Under the pieces are notes generated by a model. It saw only the letters and a program-made list of their open reading frames with translations, had not been told where the DNA came from and ran no database searches. 31,622 nt of DNA from Anaerobutyricum stercoris. GTDB lineage: Bacteria; Bacillota; Clostridia; Lachnospirales; Lachnospiraceae. The position numbers and the translations under genes are program-made. This document shows, piece after piece, positions 1 through 8,967 of this stretch (within the stretch, counting starts at the first letter, position 1; every line of letters begins with the position of its first letter). The stretch spans positions 1 to 31,622 of the forward strand of contig DXBR01000059.1 of NCBI GenBank assembly GCA_019116455.1, in the 5' to 3' direction.

Positions 1-719
1 GACGTAATATCTGTCTGGTAGACGCTCCCGCCGGAGATGTCCATCTGGACGCCCAGATCGCAGTCGCTGATGCCGTGGCCGAGGGCGGCGAAGCTTCCGT
101 CTTCTGTGATATAGGTGACGGTTCCGATGCCCTGGGTGTCGTTGCGGATCCAGGCGCCGATCTGATAACAGTCGTCTTCCTCCGAGTATGCCGGCTGGAT
201 TTTTATTTTCTGCTTTTCCCCGTTTCTTTCTATCGTGAGAACTGCTTCCTTATCCTCATTTTTTTGCAGATAAGAGATGAGCTGCGGTTTGGATGTGACA
301 GCCTCTCCGTTCACTGCGAGGATATAATCGCCCGACTCCAGTTTATGTTCTGCCGGTGAGCAGCTGCGGTTGTTCTCCGTTTTCACTTCCTGGGTTCCCA
401 GAACGAGAACGCCCTCTGTTTTAATGTATATGCCCACCGGCTCTCCGGAGGCATACACCATGGTTTTTGTCTCCTTTTTATCCCCGCCCGACGCCAGCGT
501 CTCCCTTATGTCCTCTTCCCCCGCCGATGCATTGTTGTTTGCTGCCGCGGCATTTGCCATACCTGCAAGCCGTTCCTCCACATGAAACAGGCGGCCTGCC
601 TGCGCGCCGGCGGCAAATAAAACTGCGGTCAGCAGTAAAAAATAGATTCTTCGCAGTCTGCTTCTCTGCTGCTTTTCTGTTATTCTCGTCTTTTGTGCCT
701 TACATGAATTCTCTGCCAT
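1..719 (-). CDS. spoIVB: SpoIVB peptidase, N-terminal part (cut by left edge)
   Basis: SpoIVB is the forespore-made S55-family serine peptidase that crosses to the intermembrane space and triggers cleavage of pro-sigma-K. The visible 239 residues show a membrane anchor at about 25-44, a PDZ domain at about 90-175 (it contains LESGDYILAVNGEAV), and the start of the peptidase domain (GIGTVTYITEDGSFAALGHG, with the likely catalytic His at about 215). The catalytic Ser and the rest lie beyond the edge. It follows recN, the usual Firmicutes order; spo0A would be expected next. The ATG at 719 is chosen because a G-rich stretch (729-733) lies upstream, although that stretch is also in a hairpin. The family call is secure; only the C-terminal half is unseen. 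Confidence 0.93.
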   Translation of the reverse strand, partial: MAENSCKAQKTRITEKQQRSRLRRIYFLLLTAVLFAAGAQAGRLFHVEERLAGMANAAAANNNASAGEEDIRETLASGGDKKETKTMVYASGEPVGIYIKTEGVLVLGTQEVKTENNRSCSPAEHKLESGDYILAVNGEAVTSKPQLISYLQKNEDKEAVLTIERNGEKQKIKIQPAYSEEDDCYQIGAWIRNDTQGIGTVTYITEDGSFAALGHGISDCDLGVQMDISGGSVYQTDIT

Positions 720-763
720 AAAAAAATACCCCCATGCTAAAGTTCTGACCTTAGTATGGCGGG
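720..763 (-). terminator. Terminator-like hairpin overlapping the spoIVB ribosome binding site
   Basis: On the minus strand, CCATACTAA (759-751) pairs with TTAGCATGG (740-732), with one A-C mismatch. The stem can extend into the flanking CCC/GGG with one bulged base. The 3' arm carries the GGGGG that would serve as Shine-Dalgarno for spoIVB, and seven T residues follow directly, ending at the ATG. It can be read as an intrinsic terminator after recN or as an RNA fold that hides the ribosome binding site. The rest of the 100-bp recN-spoIVB gap shows no promoter I can defend. Confidence 0.5.
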
Positions 764-819
764 CATTTTCTGAATTCACACAGACAGATTATTCTACATT
801 TTTTTATTCGACAAAGTTC

Positions 820-2511
820 TTACGGTTCTGACACGGCGTGGGTAAGCCGCGCAGCGAACTTTTTCATTTCTCTGGCGTTGTCCAGGACGGTGCTGGTAAT
901 TTCTGCGCCTCCGAGCATTCTTGCCAGTTCTTCCACCGATTCTTCTTCGGAAAGCCGGTAAATCCGGCTGATGGTGGAATGGTCGTCGCTGGTTTTTTCA
1001 ATTAAATAATGGGAATCTGCCATGGCGGCGATCTGCGGCAGATGGGTGATGGCGATGACCTGCCGTTTGCCGGCAATCTGCGACAGCCGCTCCGATACTT
1101 TCTGGGCGGTTCTTCCGCTGATTCCCGCGTCGATCTCATCGAAGATCAGCGTCTCTACCTGTTCCTCGTCGGCAAGAACGGATTTGATGGCCAGCATGAT
1201 ACGGGAAAGCTCACCGCCGGAGGCGGTTTCCTGCAGCGGCCGGACGTCCATGCCCGGGTTGGTGGATATCATAAAGCAGACATTGTCTCTGCCGTCTGCC
1301 CGGTAGGAGGCTGCCTCCGTAAAGGCAATCTCAAAACGAACCTGATTAAAGTTCAAATCAAGTAGCGCCTGTTTGATGGACTCCGCCAGCGGGCCGGCCG
1401 CTTTTTTGCGAATCCCGCTGAGCCGGGCACATTCACTGTCCAGCTTTTTAAGAAGATCGTCCCGCTTTGCCTTAAGCTCCTCCATCCTCTCGTCAAAATG
1501 CAGCAGCGCCTCCAGCCGGCTCTCTGCCTTTGACTTATATTCCTTCACCGCCGGGATGGAATCACCGTACTTGGCTTTCAGCCGGTGAATCAGGTCCAGC
1601 CGTTCCTCCGTGTTGACAAACGTTTCCTCGTCAAACTCCATGGAGGACATGTACTCGGACAGATCCCGGTTGAAGTCATTGAGCAGGCCGTCCACGGTGG
1701 ACAGCTCTTCCATGAGACCGCCGACGCCCTCGTCGTAGTTTGTCACATCAGACAGGGAGCGGATGGCCTTTCCGAGAATACTCTCCGCGCTGGCGGCGCT
1801 GCCGCTGGTCATGTCGTAGACAGCAGAGCAGGCGGCAAGAATGTCTCTGGAATGGGAGATCTTCCGGAACAGCTCCTCCAGCTCCTCGTCCTCGCCGTCA
1901 CGCAGGGCTGCGCTTTCAATCTCCTGAATCTCATATTTTAAAAATTCGATTTCACGGATCCGCTCTTCCTCTCCGATATTTTCCTCCGTGAGCTGCCGCT
2001 CAGTATCCTGATACTGATGATACAGGGCGGCGACGGCGTCTTTCACCGGAGTGATCTTCGTTTTATCGTAATTGTCAAGGATACGCAGATGATTCTGCGG
2101 CCGCAGCAGAAGCTGATTTTCGTGCTGTCCGCTCAAATCCAGAAGAAACGGCGACAGTTCTTTCAAACGCGCCGCCGTAATACTGCAGTCGTTGACCTTG
2201 TTTATGACTCTATTATTTGTAATTCTTCTGGAAATAATGATTTCTCCGTCCTCAAACGGAATGTCAAATTCATCCATTTTTTGTTTGACCACATCGCTCT
2301 CGGTGTGGAACACCAGCTCGATGAGCGCGCTGTCACAGCCGTTTCGAATCATATCCTTCGGTATTTTGCTGCCGAGGGCCGACTGGATGGAGCCGATCAG
2401 GATCGACTTACCGGCGCCGGTCTCCCCGGTCAGGATATTCAGATGACTGGTAAAGTCAATATCCGTTTCCTCAATCAGTGCAAGATTCTTTACATGTAAA
2501 TTAATCAGCAT
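820..2511 (-). CDS. recN: DNA repair protein RecN
   Basis: RecN is an SMC-like ATPase that acts early at DNA double-strand breaks, bridging or assembling ends for recombination. The 563 residues fit the family length. The N-terminus has the P-loop GETGAGKS at about 29-36. A long coiled-coil middle part follows. The C-terminus has the ABC-type signature SGGELSRIMLAIK and the Walker B LIFDEIDAGISG, with the QVIAITHLPQIAA segment after it. It lies 16 bp behind argR and before spoIVB, as in Bacillus and Clostridia. No LexA-type box is visible next to it, so it is probably read from the upstream operon promoter. The identification is secure. Confidence 0.97.
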   Translation of the reverse strand: MLINLHVKNLALIEETDIDFTSHLNILTGETGAGKSILIGSIQSALGSKIPKDMIRNGCDSALIELVFHTESDVVKQKMDEFDIPFEDGEIIISRRITNNRVINKVNDCSITAARLKELSPFLLDLSGQHENQLLLRPQNHLRILDNYDKTKITPVKDAVAALYHQYQDTERQLTEENIGEEERIREIEFLKYEIQEIESAALRDGEDEELEELFRKISHSRDILAACSAVYDMTSGSAASAESILGKAIRSLSDVTNYDEGVGGLMEELSTVDGLLNDFNRDLSEYMSSMEFDEETFVNTEERLDLIHRLKAKYGDSIPAVKEYKSKAESRLEALLHFDERMEELKAKRDDLLKKLDSECARLSGIRKKAAGPLAESIKQALLDLNFNQVRFEIAFTEAASYRADGRDNVCFMISTNPGMDVRPLQETASGGELSRIMLAIKSVLADEEQVETLIFDEIDAGISGRTAQKVSERLSQIAGKRQVIAITHLPQIAAMADSHYLIEKTSDDHSTISRIYRLSEEESVEELARMLGGAEITSTVLDNAREMKKFAARLTHAVSEP

Positions 2512-2527
2512 GTTTTCCTCCGCGTAA

Positions 2528-2986
2528 CTATTCCAATCCTTTTATGATCAAATGAATCTCATTGATGACGTCTGTGACCATGGACGCATCCTTCACCACG
2601 CAAAGCAGCGTGTCGTCCCCGGCGATGCAGCCGATGACGCCCTTCATGGAGATAGAGTCGATGGCGGCTCCGCAGGCCATGGCCATGCCGGAAACCGTCT
2701 TGATGACCAGAAGATTTCCCGCGCCTTCCATATGTACGATAGCCTCGGAAAGCACGCGGCGGTATTTGTCAGAAACGTGAAGATCCTTTGTCAGAATCGG
2801 GGCGTACTTCTGCTTGCCGCCCTCTCCTGCCACCTTGGTCAGCTTCAGCTCCCGGATATCCCTGGAAATCGTGCCCTGCGTGGAAGGAAATCCCTCCTCC
2901 TGCAGACGTCTGGTCAGCTCCTCCTGGGTTTCAATGTCATACGCCTCAATGAGTTCCAGTATTTTTTTCTGCCTTTTTCCTTTCAT
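2528..2986 (-). CDS. argR: Arginine repressor ArgR/AhrC
   Basis: This is the arginine-responsive hexameric regulator of arginine synthesis and breakdown genes. The N-terminal winged helix (about 1-70) contains ETQEELTRRLQEEGF and STQGTISRDIRELKL, the typical recognition-helix region. The C-terminal oligomerisation and arginine-binding domain has GMAMACGAAIDSI and the GCIAGDDTLLCVV segment with the conserved GxDT-like turn (here GDDT). The length of 152 residues fits. The ATG at 2986 is preferred over an in-frame TTG at 3004 because AGAGAGG sits 5-6 bases before it. It lies between nadK and recN in the conserved cluster. Confidence 0.95.
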   Translation of the reverse strand: MKGKRQKKILELIEAYDIETQEELTRRLQEEGFPSTQGTISRDIRELKLTKVAGEGGKQKYAPILTKDLHVSDKYRRVLSEAIVHMEGAGNLLVIKTVSGMAMACGAAIDSISMKGVIGCIAGDDTLLCVVKDASMVTDVINEIHLIIKGLE

Positions 2987-3004
2987 ATCAACCTCTCTAT
3001 ACAA

Positions 3005-3841
3005 TCACAACAGTTTTTCTTTTAATATTTTAACGAAACTAACTTCCTTCATCTTAATGAACGGTGTACTTTCCTCCGCCTTGTAAATGCGCACCTGATC
3101 GCCGGGGCGAAGCACCACGCCCTCGCGGCCGTCCGGTGAGATCACCGCTTCCTCTCTCTGCCCGTGGCGGATATTCTCCAGAGTGATGGTCACCACGTCG
3201 CTCTTGGCAAGCACCACGCTGCGGATAGCCAGCGAATGCGGACAGATCGGCGTCACCACAAAATTCTTGCAGGTAGGATTAATGATCGGCCCTCCGGCGG
3301 AAAGGTTATAGCTGGTAGAACCGGTCGGCGTACATACGATGACGCCGTCGGCGTGATACTGTTCAATGAGCACATCGTTGATCTCAATGGACAGGCCAAT
3401 CATACGGGAAAAAGAGCGGCGGCTGATAACGAAATCATTGAGCGCCGTAAAAGCGCCGGAACGCTCGCCGTTCCGGTAGACTTCTCCCCGGAGCATCATA
3501 CGTTTTTCCAGTTCATATTTATCATCCACCAGATCTCTAAGCGTCTCCGGCAGTTCCTTGAGATCCACGTCCGCCAGAAAACCAAGGGTTCCGAGATTGA
3601 TGCCAAGCAGCGGGATATTCTGTCCCACCAGCCGTCCCGCTGCCGCGAGAATCGTGCCGTCTCCGCCAATGACAAGAATACACTCCGTTCCCTTCGGCAC
3701 CTGTATGGGACTTACATCATTATAATATCCGTCATAAATGTGACACTCGGCCCCCATGCCGATCAACGTGTCTTTGATGTGGCTGGTCAGGGCAAGCCCC
3801 GTATCCTTTTGTCTGTTTGGGATAATCAAAAAATTCTTCAT
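3005..3841 (-). CDS. nadK: NAD kinase
   Basis: NAD kinase phosphorylates NAD to NADP using ATP or polyphosphate in the cytoplasm. The 278 residues contain the diagnostic GGDGTIL motif (about 59-65), the LGTLGFLAD segment, and the second conserved block TPTGSTSYNLSAGGPI, followed by TPICPHSLAIRSVVL. The length is usual for bacterial NadK. It stands between tlyA and argR, a common order in Clostridia. The start has only a weak ribosome binding site (a purine-rich stretch some 10 bases upstream), but the MKNFLIIPNRQKD beginning matches the family. The identification is secure. Confidence 0.96.
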   Translation of the reverse strand: MKNFLIIPNRQKDTGLALTSHIKDTLIGMGAECHIYDGYYNDVSPIQVPKGTECILVIGGDGTILAAAGRLVGQNIPLLGINLGTLGFLADVDLKELPETLRDLVDDKYELEKRMMLRGEVYRNGERSGAFTALNDFVISRRSFSRMIGLSIEINDVLIEQYHADGVIVCTPTGSTSYNLSAGGPIINPTCKNFVVTPICPHSLAIRSVVLAKSDVVTITLENIRHGQREEAVISPDGREGVVLRPGDQVRIYKAEESTPFIKMKEVSFVKILKEKLL

Positions 3842-3880
3842 AATGTCTCACTCATCCTGTCTTTGTGAAATCGCATGACA

Positions 3881-4690
3881 TCAGTGATCCAGCGCGCCGT
3901 GGGAAGCCTGTACCACCGCCGGTATCGCCTGCGCGTCCACACTGCTCTCGCCTTCCACATTTTTAAGATGCAGCAGATATTCGATGTTGCCCTCCGGCCC
4001 TTTGATCGGAGAATAATCCAGATGCAGCAGAGAAAATCCGATAGACGCCGCGTAGTCCATCACCATGGCGATCACTTCCTCGTGTACCTTCGTATCACGA
4101 ACCACACCCTTTTTTCCGACCTTATCCCGGCCGGCCTCAAACTGCGGTTTGATAAGGCAGACCACCTCGCCGCCCTCTCTCAGACACTGCTTCACCGGAA
4201 GCAGAATCTTTGTGAGGGATATAAACGAAACGTCGATGGAGGTGAAGTCCGCTGGTTCCCCGATATCCTCCGGCTTCACATAACGCATATTTGTCTTTTC
4301 CATGCAGACCACCCGGGGGTCATTGCGCAGCTTCCAGTCAAGCTGCCCCCGGCCCACGTCGATGGAGAAGACCTTCGCCGCTCCGTTCTGAAGCATGCAG
4401 TCCGTGAAACCTCCCGTGGAAGCCCCCACGTCCATGCACACCTTTCCGTCAAGATCCAGGTCAAAACACTGCATGGCCTTTTCCAGCTTGAGTCCGCCGC
4501 GGCTCACGTATCGAAGCGTCGTTCCCCGGACCTCCACGGTCTCCGCCGCCTTCTCATCAAATGTACTGCCTGCCTTGTCTTCTTTCTGTCCGTTCACGTA
4601 AACGATGCCGGACATAATCATGGCCTTCGCCTTCTCTCTGGAAGGAGCCAGACCTTTTTGTACTATTATCATATCCAAACGCTGCTTCAT
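3881..4690 (-). CDS. tlyA: TlyA-family rRNA 2'-O-methyltransferase (S4 + FtsJ-like)
   Basis: TlyA/YqxC proteins have an RNA-binding S4 domain fused to an FtsJ-like SAM-dependent methyltransferase; the Mycobacterium member methylates 16S and 23S rRNA. Here residues 1-65 form the S4 domain (MKQRLDMIIVQKGLAPSREK and GIVYVNGQ). The methyltransferase follows, with motif I DVGASTGGFTDCML and later DFTSIDVSFISLTKILLP. It was once annotated as haemolysin, but that role is not shown by the sequence. The ATG at 4690 overlaps the dxs stop as ATGA, which marks translational coupling and makes the longer in-frame ORF unlikely. The length of 269 residues is typical. Its activity here is inferred from the family. 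Confidence 0.93.
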   Translation of the reverse strand: MKQRLDMIIVQKGLAPSREKAKAMIMSGIVYVNGQKEDKAGSTFDEKAAETVEVRGTTLRYVSRGGLKLEKAMQCFDLDLDGKVCMDVGASTGGFTDCMLQNGAAKVFSIDVGRGQLDWKLRNDPRVVCMEKTNMRYVKPEDIGEPADFTSIDVSFISLTKILLPVKQCLREGGEVVCLIKPQFEAGRDKVGKKGVVRDTKVHEEVIAMVMDYAASIGFSLLHLDYSPIKGPEGNIEYLLHLKNVEGESSVDAQAIPAVVQASHGALDH

Positions 4691-6567
4691 AATTCTTTCA
4701 CCTTTTCCAAAATGCGGCCGGCAATAGAAGCCGCGTCGATTCCCATTTGTTTTCTCTGCCATTCCACACTGCCATGCTCCACAAAGCAGTCCGGAATCCC
4801 GAAGGGCAGCAGATGATTTTCGTAGCTGTTCTCATGAAGAAATGCAGAAACCGTCTCTCCGAATCCGCCGGAGAGTACATTTTCTTCCACGGTGACAAGG
4901 AGCGGATAACGCTCCGCCAGCTCGTGAAGCATTTCCTCATCCATTGGACGAATGAACCGCACGTTGACCAGTCCCGGCTCCACGCCCTGTTCTTCTAATA
5001 ATGCAACCGCTTTCAGCGCTTCATCCATCATGTTGCCCACGGAGAGAATGACCACGCCTTCTCCCTCCCGGATACTCTCGCTTCTGCCAAGCTCCACCGG
5101 AGGGCGGTGATCCTTCAGTCCATCGAAGGCCTCTCCCCGCGGATACCGCATGGCCACAGGCCCGTCGTAATCCACGGCAAAGCGCATCATGTCCTCCATC
5201 TCATCCTTGTTTTTCGGAGCCATCAGCACCAGATTCGGGATGTGAGACAGATAGGAAATATCAAAAATCCCCTGATGGGTCTCCCCGTCGGCGCCCACCA
5301 GCCCGGAACGGTCCACGCAGAAAAAGACCGGAAGCTTCTGGATACAGACATCGTGAAGAATCTGGTCATAGGCTCTCTGCAAAAAGGAAGAATACACAGC
5401 CACCACCGGCTTCATACCGGATGCCGCCATGCCCGCCGCAAATGTGACGGCGTACTCTTCCGCGATACCCACGTCAAAAAACCTCTCCGGACAGACTTCC
5501 TTAAATGCGTTGAGTCCGGTGCCGGACGGCATGGCCGCCGTGATGGCCACCACATTTTCTTTCTCCCCGGCAATCTCCACAAGCGTCCGTGAAAATACAT
5601 CCGTGTAACTGTCCGCCGTCTTCTTTTTAAGAGGCCGGCCTGTCTTTATATCGAACGGATCGATACCGTGGAACTTCTCCGGATTCTTCTCCGCGATGGG
5701 ATATCCTTTTCCCTTTTTGGTCATCACGTGGATGAGAATCGGTCCCTCCATATGTTTGGCGCGATTGATGGCCTGGGTCATGGCAAAAATGTCATGGCCG
5801 TCCACCGGGCCATAATAGGTGATGCCCATATTTTCAAACAACATTCCCGGGATGAGCAGCTGCTTGATGGAGTCCTTGGAACGCCTGATGGTCCTTACCA
5901 TGCTGTCTCCCACGCCAGGGATATTTTTGATGGCATTCTCCACGTTATCCTTGAACTCACCGTAGCTTTTCCGGTAACGGATGTCGTTGAGATACCGGCT
6001 CATGCCTCCCACATTTTCTGAAATGGACATCTTATTGTCATTTAAAATGACGATGATGTTCTTCTTTTTCTTCCGAAACAGCGCCAGATTATTCAGCGCC
6101 TCGTACGCCATGCCGCCGGAGAGCGCGCCGTCTCCAATGACAGCCACAATGGTCTCTTTCGTATTATTTAGATCTCTGGCCGCCGCAAATCCCATGGCCG
6201 CCGCGATGGACGTGGAACTGTGTCCCGTGCCGAAACAGTCGTACTCGCTCTCTTTCCGTTTCGGGAAGCCGCACATGCCGCCGCTTTTCCTCAGGGTGGC
6301 AAAGCCGTCCCGGCGTCCGGTCAGAAGCTTATGCACATAGGACTGATGCCCCACATCATAGATAATCTTATCTTCCGGCAGATGGAGACAAAGATGCAGC
6401 GCCATCGTAAGCTCCACCACCCCCAGATTGGAGGCAAGATGTCCGCCGGTCTTACTGACATTTTCAATGAGGAAATCACGGATCTCCTGTGCCAGAACCG
6501 GGTAATACTTTGCCGGTATTTTCTTTATATCATTCGCTTTTTGTATTCTGTTTAAAATCTGACCCAT
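4687..6567 (-). CDS. dxs: 1-deoxy-D-xylulose-5-phosphate synthase
   Basis: Dxs is a thiamine-diphosphate enzyme that joins pyruvate and glyceraldehyde-3-phosphate, the first step of the MEP isoprenoid pathway. The 626-residue length is standard. The N-terminus shows VGHQSYVHKLLTGR, the thiamine-diphosphate/Mg motif GDGALSGGMAYEALN ending in NDN, and the central block DVGIAEEYAVTFAAGMA. DRSGLVGADGETHQGIFD follows, and a transketolase C-terminal domain ends the protein. GGAGG lies 9 bases before the ATG. It sits directly after ispA, so two isoprenoid genes are co-transcribed, and it overlaps tlyA by 4 bases. Confidence 0.97.
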   Translation of the reverse strand: MGQILNRIQKANDIKKIPAKYYPVLAQEIRDFLIENVSKTGGHLASNLGVVELTMALHLCLHLPEDKIIYDVGHQSYVHKLLTGRRDGFATLRKSGGMCGFPKRKESEYDCFGTGHSSTSIAAAMGFAAARDLNNTKETIVAVIGDGALSGGMAYEALNNLALFRKKKKNIIVILNDNKMSISENVGGMSRYLNDIRYRKSYGEFKDNVENAIKNIPGVGDSMVRTIRRSKDSIKQLLIPGMLFENMGITYYGPVDGHDIFAMTQAINRAKHMEGPILIHVMTKKGKGYPIAEKNPEKFHGIDPFDIKTGRPLKKKTADSYTDVFSRTLVEIAGEKENVVAITAAMPSGTGLNAFKEVCPERFFDVGIAEEYAVTFAAGMAASGMKPVVAVYSSFLQRAYDQILHDVCIQKLPVFFCVDRSGLVGADGETHQGIFDISYLSHIPNLVLMAPKNKDEMEDMMRFAVDYDGPVAMRYPRGEAFDGLKDHRPPVELGRSESIREGEGVVILSVGNMMDEALKAVALLEEQGVEPGLVNVRFIRPMDEEMLHELAERYPLLVTVEENVLSGGFGETVSAFLHENSYENHLLPFGIPDCFVEHGSVEWQRKQMGIDAASIAGRILEKVKEL

Positions 6568-6589
6568 ACGCTTTATCCTCCGGGCTCGT

Positions 6590-7486
6590 TTATTTTTTTC
6601 TTCCGCTCAGATACAGCAGGAGGTCACGAAGAAATGGATAATCCCGGTGCAGAGAATCAAAGGCGTCGATTGCCTCTTTGGTGTATTGTATCACATCTTT
6701 GCCGGACTGCTCCAGTCCTTTCATGGACACGTAGGTATTTTTTTCATTTTTCTCATCGCTTCCCACCGGTTTGCCCAGCTCTTCCTGGGTGCTGGTCAGA
6801 TCAAGGATATCATCCTGAATCTGGAAAGCGACACCCGTCTTTCTGGCGATCTGCTCCACAGTCGCCACCTCTTCCTGAGACGCTCCCGCAAGCACCGCCC
6901 CGATCATCATGGCGCACTCGATGAGCGCCGCCGTTTTATTCTCGTGAATAAACAAAAGCTCCTCAAACGGAATCTCCCGATGCTCAGACTCCACGTCGGC
7001 CGTCTGCCCGCCGATCATGCCGTATATGCCCGGTTTTCTTGTGAGGATGGCAAATGCTCTGGCCGTGCGGATATCCTCCTCCGTGCCGCGAAACGCCTTC
7101 GACGCCGTCTCAAAGGCATAGTTTAAAAGGGCGTCTCCCGCAAGAATCGCCATGGCCTCCCCGTAAACCACATGGGCGGTCTTTCTTCCTCTCCGGTAAT
7201 CGTCGTTGTCGAGAGCCGGCAGATCATCGTGAATTAGCGAATACGTATGAATCATCTCGATGGCCGCCATAAACGGCTCGATCAGCGCACGGTCGGTGCC
7301 GCCGAACATCCGGTATGTCTCGTCCATCAGCATGGGACGGAGCCGTTTGCCGCCCGCCCGCATGGTATAATTCATGGCGCTTATCACCGTCTTCTGATAT
7401 CCCTCTTCCTCTGGCAGATAAGAATACAGAATCTCTTCCACCTCTTTTGTTCTTTTTTCAATCTTCTCCTTCAGGGATGCTTCCAT
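6590..7486 (-). CDS. ispA: Polyprenyl synthetase (farnesyl/geranylgeranyl diphosphate synthase type)
   Basis: This is a prenyl-chain synthase that condenses isopentenyl diphosphate with allylic diphosphates. The first Asp-rich motif is HDDLPALDNDDYRRG and the second is FQIQDDILDLTST; RAGGKRLRPML is the substrate-binding block near residue 45. The 298-residue length and short-chain features fit IspA/YqiD, probably making farnesyl diphosphate, but product length cannot be read from sequence with certainty. The ATG at 7486 is chosen because AGGAGG sits 5-6 bases upstream; it lies inside the end of xseB, a 29-base overlap. The next gene is dxs, 22 bases away. Confidence 0.92.
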   Translation of the reverse strand: MEASLKEKIEKRTKEVEEILYSYLPEEEGYQKTVISAMNYTMRAGGKRLRPMLMDETYRMFGGTDRALIEPFMAAIEMIHTYSLIHDDLPALDNDDYRRGRKTAHVVYGEAMAILAGDALLNYAFETASKAFRGTEEDIRTARAFAILTRKPGIYGMIGGQTADVESEHREIPFEELLFIHENKTAALIECAMMIGAVLAGASQEEVATVEQIARKTGVAFQIQDDILDLTSTQEELGKPVGSDEKNEKNTYVSMKGLEQSGKDVIQYTKEAIDAFDSLHRDYPFLRDLLLYLSGRKK

Positions 7487-7679
7487 CTTTTCCCTCCTGT
7501 AATACAATAATCTCTTTCTCCGTTTTATCCAGGGTCTGACCGCATTTATCCAAAAGCTTCACACCCTTTTTATAATAATCCATGGAATCGGAGAGACTCA
7601 GCTCCGGATCTTCCAGCCGGTTCAGGATCTCATCCAGTTCCTCAAATGCCTTCTCTATGGAAAACTTTGTCTTTGCCAT
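7458..7679 (-). CDS. xseB: Exodeoxyribonuclease VII small subunit
   Basis: XseB is the small helical subunit that binds XseA to form exonuclease VII, which degrades single-stranded DNA into oligonucleotides. The 73 residues match the family: FEELDEILNRLEDPELSLSDSMDYYKKGVKLLDKC is the classic helical hairpin with the LExxxLSLeeSxxxyk pattern. It begins 3 bases after the xseA stop and overlaps the start of ispA, so all three are translated from one message. The identification is secure despite the small size. Confidence 0.93.
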   Translation of the reverse strand: MAKTKFSIEKAFEELDEILNRLEDPELSLSDSMDYYKKGVKLLDKCGQTLDKTEKEIIVLQEGKDGSIPEGED

Positions 7680-7682
7680 CGT

Positions 7683-8954
7683 TTATTCCTCTTTCTGCTC
7701 TGTGGAAATGTCCTCTCTGCGTTGCCTCGTCTTCGCCCCGGAAGGGATTCCCTTTCTTTTTGTGACGGATACCGGCGTCACTTCCGCCTCACCGTCGGAA
7801 AAAATCAGCGAAAACGGCTCGTGCAGCGTAAGCTGTTCCACCGACGCCATTGGCCTCCCGGCCTTATCCTGCGCAAACACATACCCGCCGGTCAGCCTGG
7901 CCGTCGGCGACAGTCCGTGAAGCCTCTCCGTCCGGAGCATCAGCCCGTGTCTGGCCTCCCTGAGCCGCGCGTCCATGGTCTGATGCAGGCGCTCGCTCAG
8001 TGTCTGACAGAGCATCTTCTGTCTTAGAAGCTTCGTGCCGGGATGGCGGGCCTCCAGCAGGCGCTGCTCTCCCAGCAATCGCTGCCGGTATTCCTGCACC
8101 CGGTATAACATCCGGCCGGCCAGTTCGTCCCTGTACCGGTCAAACTGCTGGATGATGGAATACACATCGGGAATCGCCAGTTCGCAGGCCGCCGACGGTG
8201 TGGCCGCCCGCACATCGGCGCAGTAGTCCGCGATGGTCATGTCAATCTCATGGCCCGTGCCGGATATGATCGGCGTCCTGGCCTCATAGATGCTGTCCGC
8301 CACGATTCTCTCATTGAACGCCCACAAATCCTCGATGGAGCCGCCGCCCCGCCCGATAATAATAATGTCTACGCCGCTGTCGTCAAAATACCGGATGCCG
8401 CGGGCGATGCTCTCGGCCGCGCCCTCTCCCTGCACCTTTGCCGGGAAGAGATAGAGCTGCACGAACGGATTCCTCCTGGCGGCGATGCTCTTGATATCCT
8501 CGATGGCCGCTCCCGTGAGCGCCGTGACGATGCCGATACGCTCCGGATACGAAGGCAGCGGCTTCTTCCGTTCAAAATCAAAGTATCCAAGCTCTGAAAG
8601 CTCCCGTTTCAGCTGCTCGTAGCGGACATGGAGTTCTCCGGCGCCCGACAGCTCCAGCTCCTTTGCGTAAAGCTGATAGGAGCCGTCCCGCTCAAACACG
8701 GAAATATTGCCCTGCACGATGACCATCTGTCCATTTTCCAGGCGAAAATGAAGTCCCTTCGCCCGGTCGTTGGCAAACATCACACAGCGGATGGTGCTGT
8801 GCGCGTCCTTTAAAGTAAAATAAATGTGCCCCGAGGAATGGTATTTGCAGTTGGACACCTCTCCTTTTAAAAATATCTTTCGTAATGCGTAATCGCTGTC
8901 AAAAATCCGGCGAATGTATGAATTTATCTGTGAGACGGTAAATATCTGCTTCAT
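7683..8954 (-). CDS. xseA: Exodeoxyribonuclease VII large subunit
   Basis: XseA is the catalytic subunit of exonuclease VII. The 423 residues begin with an OB-fold (IFLKGEVSNCKYHSSGHIYFTLKD), continue with the nuclease domain (PERIGIVTALTGAAIEDI, IIIIGRGGGSIEDLWAFNE, ISGTGHEIDMTIADYCADVRA) and end in a coiled coil and short tail. The ATG at 8954 (MKQIFTVSQINSYIRRIF) matches family N-termini; an upstream in-frame GTG at 9005 lies inside a terminator hairpin and is rejected. The ribosome binding site is weak (AGGAC). The hairpin just upstream suggests that expression can be uncoupled from nusB. Confidence 0.95.
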   Translation of the reverse strand: MKQIFTVSQINSYIRRIFDSDYALRKIFLKGEVSNCKYHSSGHIYFTLKDAHSTIRCVMFANDRAKGLHFRLENGQMVIVQGNISVFERDGSYQLYAKELELSGAGELHVRYEQLKRELSELGYFDFERKKPLPSYPERIGIVTALTGAAIEDIKSIAARRNPFVQLYLFPAKVQGEGAAESIARGIRYFDDSGVDIIIIGRGGGSIEDLWAFNERIVADSIYEARTPIISGTGHEIDMTIADYCADVRAATPSAACELAIPDVYSIIQQFDRYRDELAGRMLYRVQEYRQRLLGEQRLLEARHPGTKLLRQKMLCQTLSERLHQTMDARLREARHGLMLRTERLHGLSPTARLTGGYVFAQDKAGRPMASVEQLTLHEPFSLIFSDGEAEVTPVSVTKRKGIPSGAKTRQRREDISTEQKEE

Positions 8955-8967
8955 GTTCTGTCCTGTA

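Noticed and set aside
752..758. CATACTA as a sigma-G -10 element for spoIVB
   Set aside because: It matches CATNNTA, but no GHATR -35 stands 17-18 bases upstream; the nearest candidates are at the wrong spacing.
2987..3004. Upstream TTG start for ArgR
   Set aside because: The ATG at 2986 has a proper ribosome binding site and starts at the usual MKxKRQ family position; the six extra codons include that site.
3881..4690. Haemolysin (old name of TlyA-type proteins)
   Set aside because: S4 plus FtsJ-like methyltransferase domains point to rRNA modification; there is no signal peptide or pore-forming segment.
3875..4816. A 313-codon plus-strand open frame opposite tlyA and the end of dxs
   Set aside because: It mirrors a well-supported minus-strand gene, has no ribosome binding site and no protein-like pattern. 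Similar mirror frames opposite nadK, spoIIIAA and the FtsX gene were dropped for the same reason.
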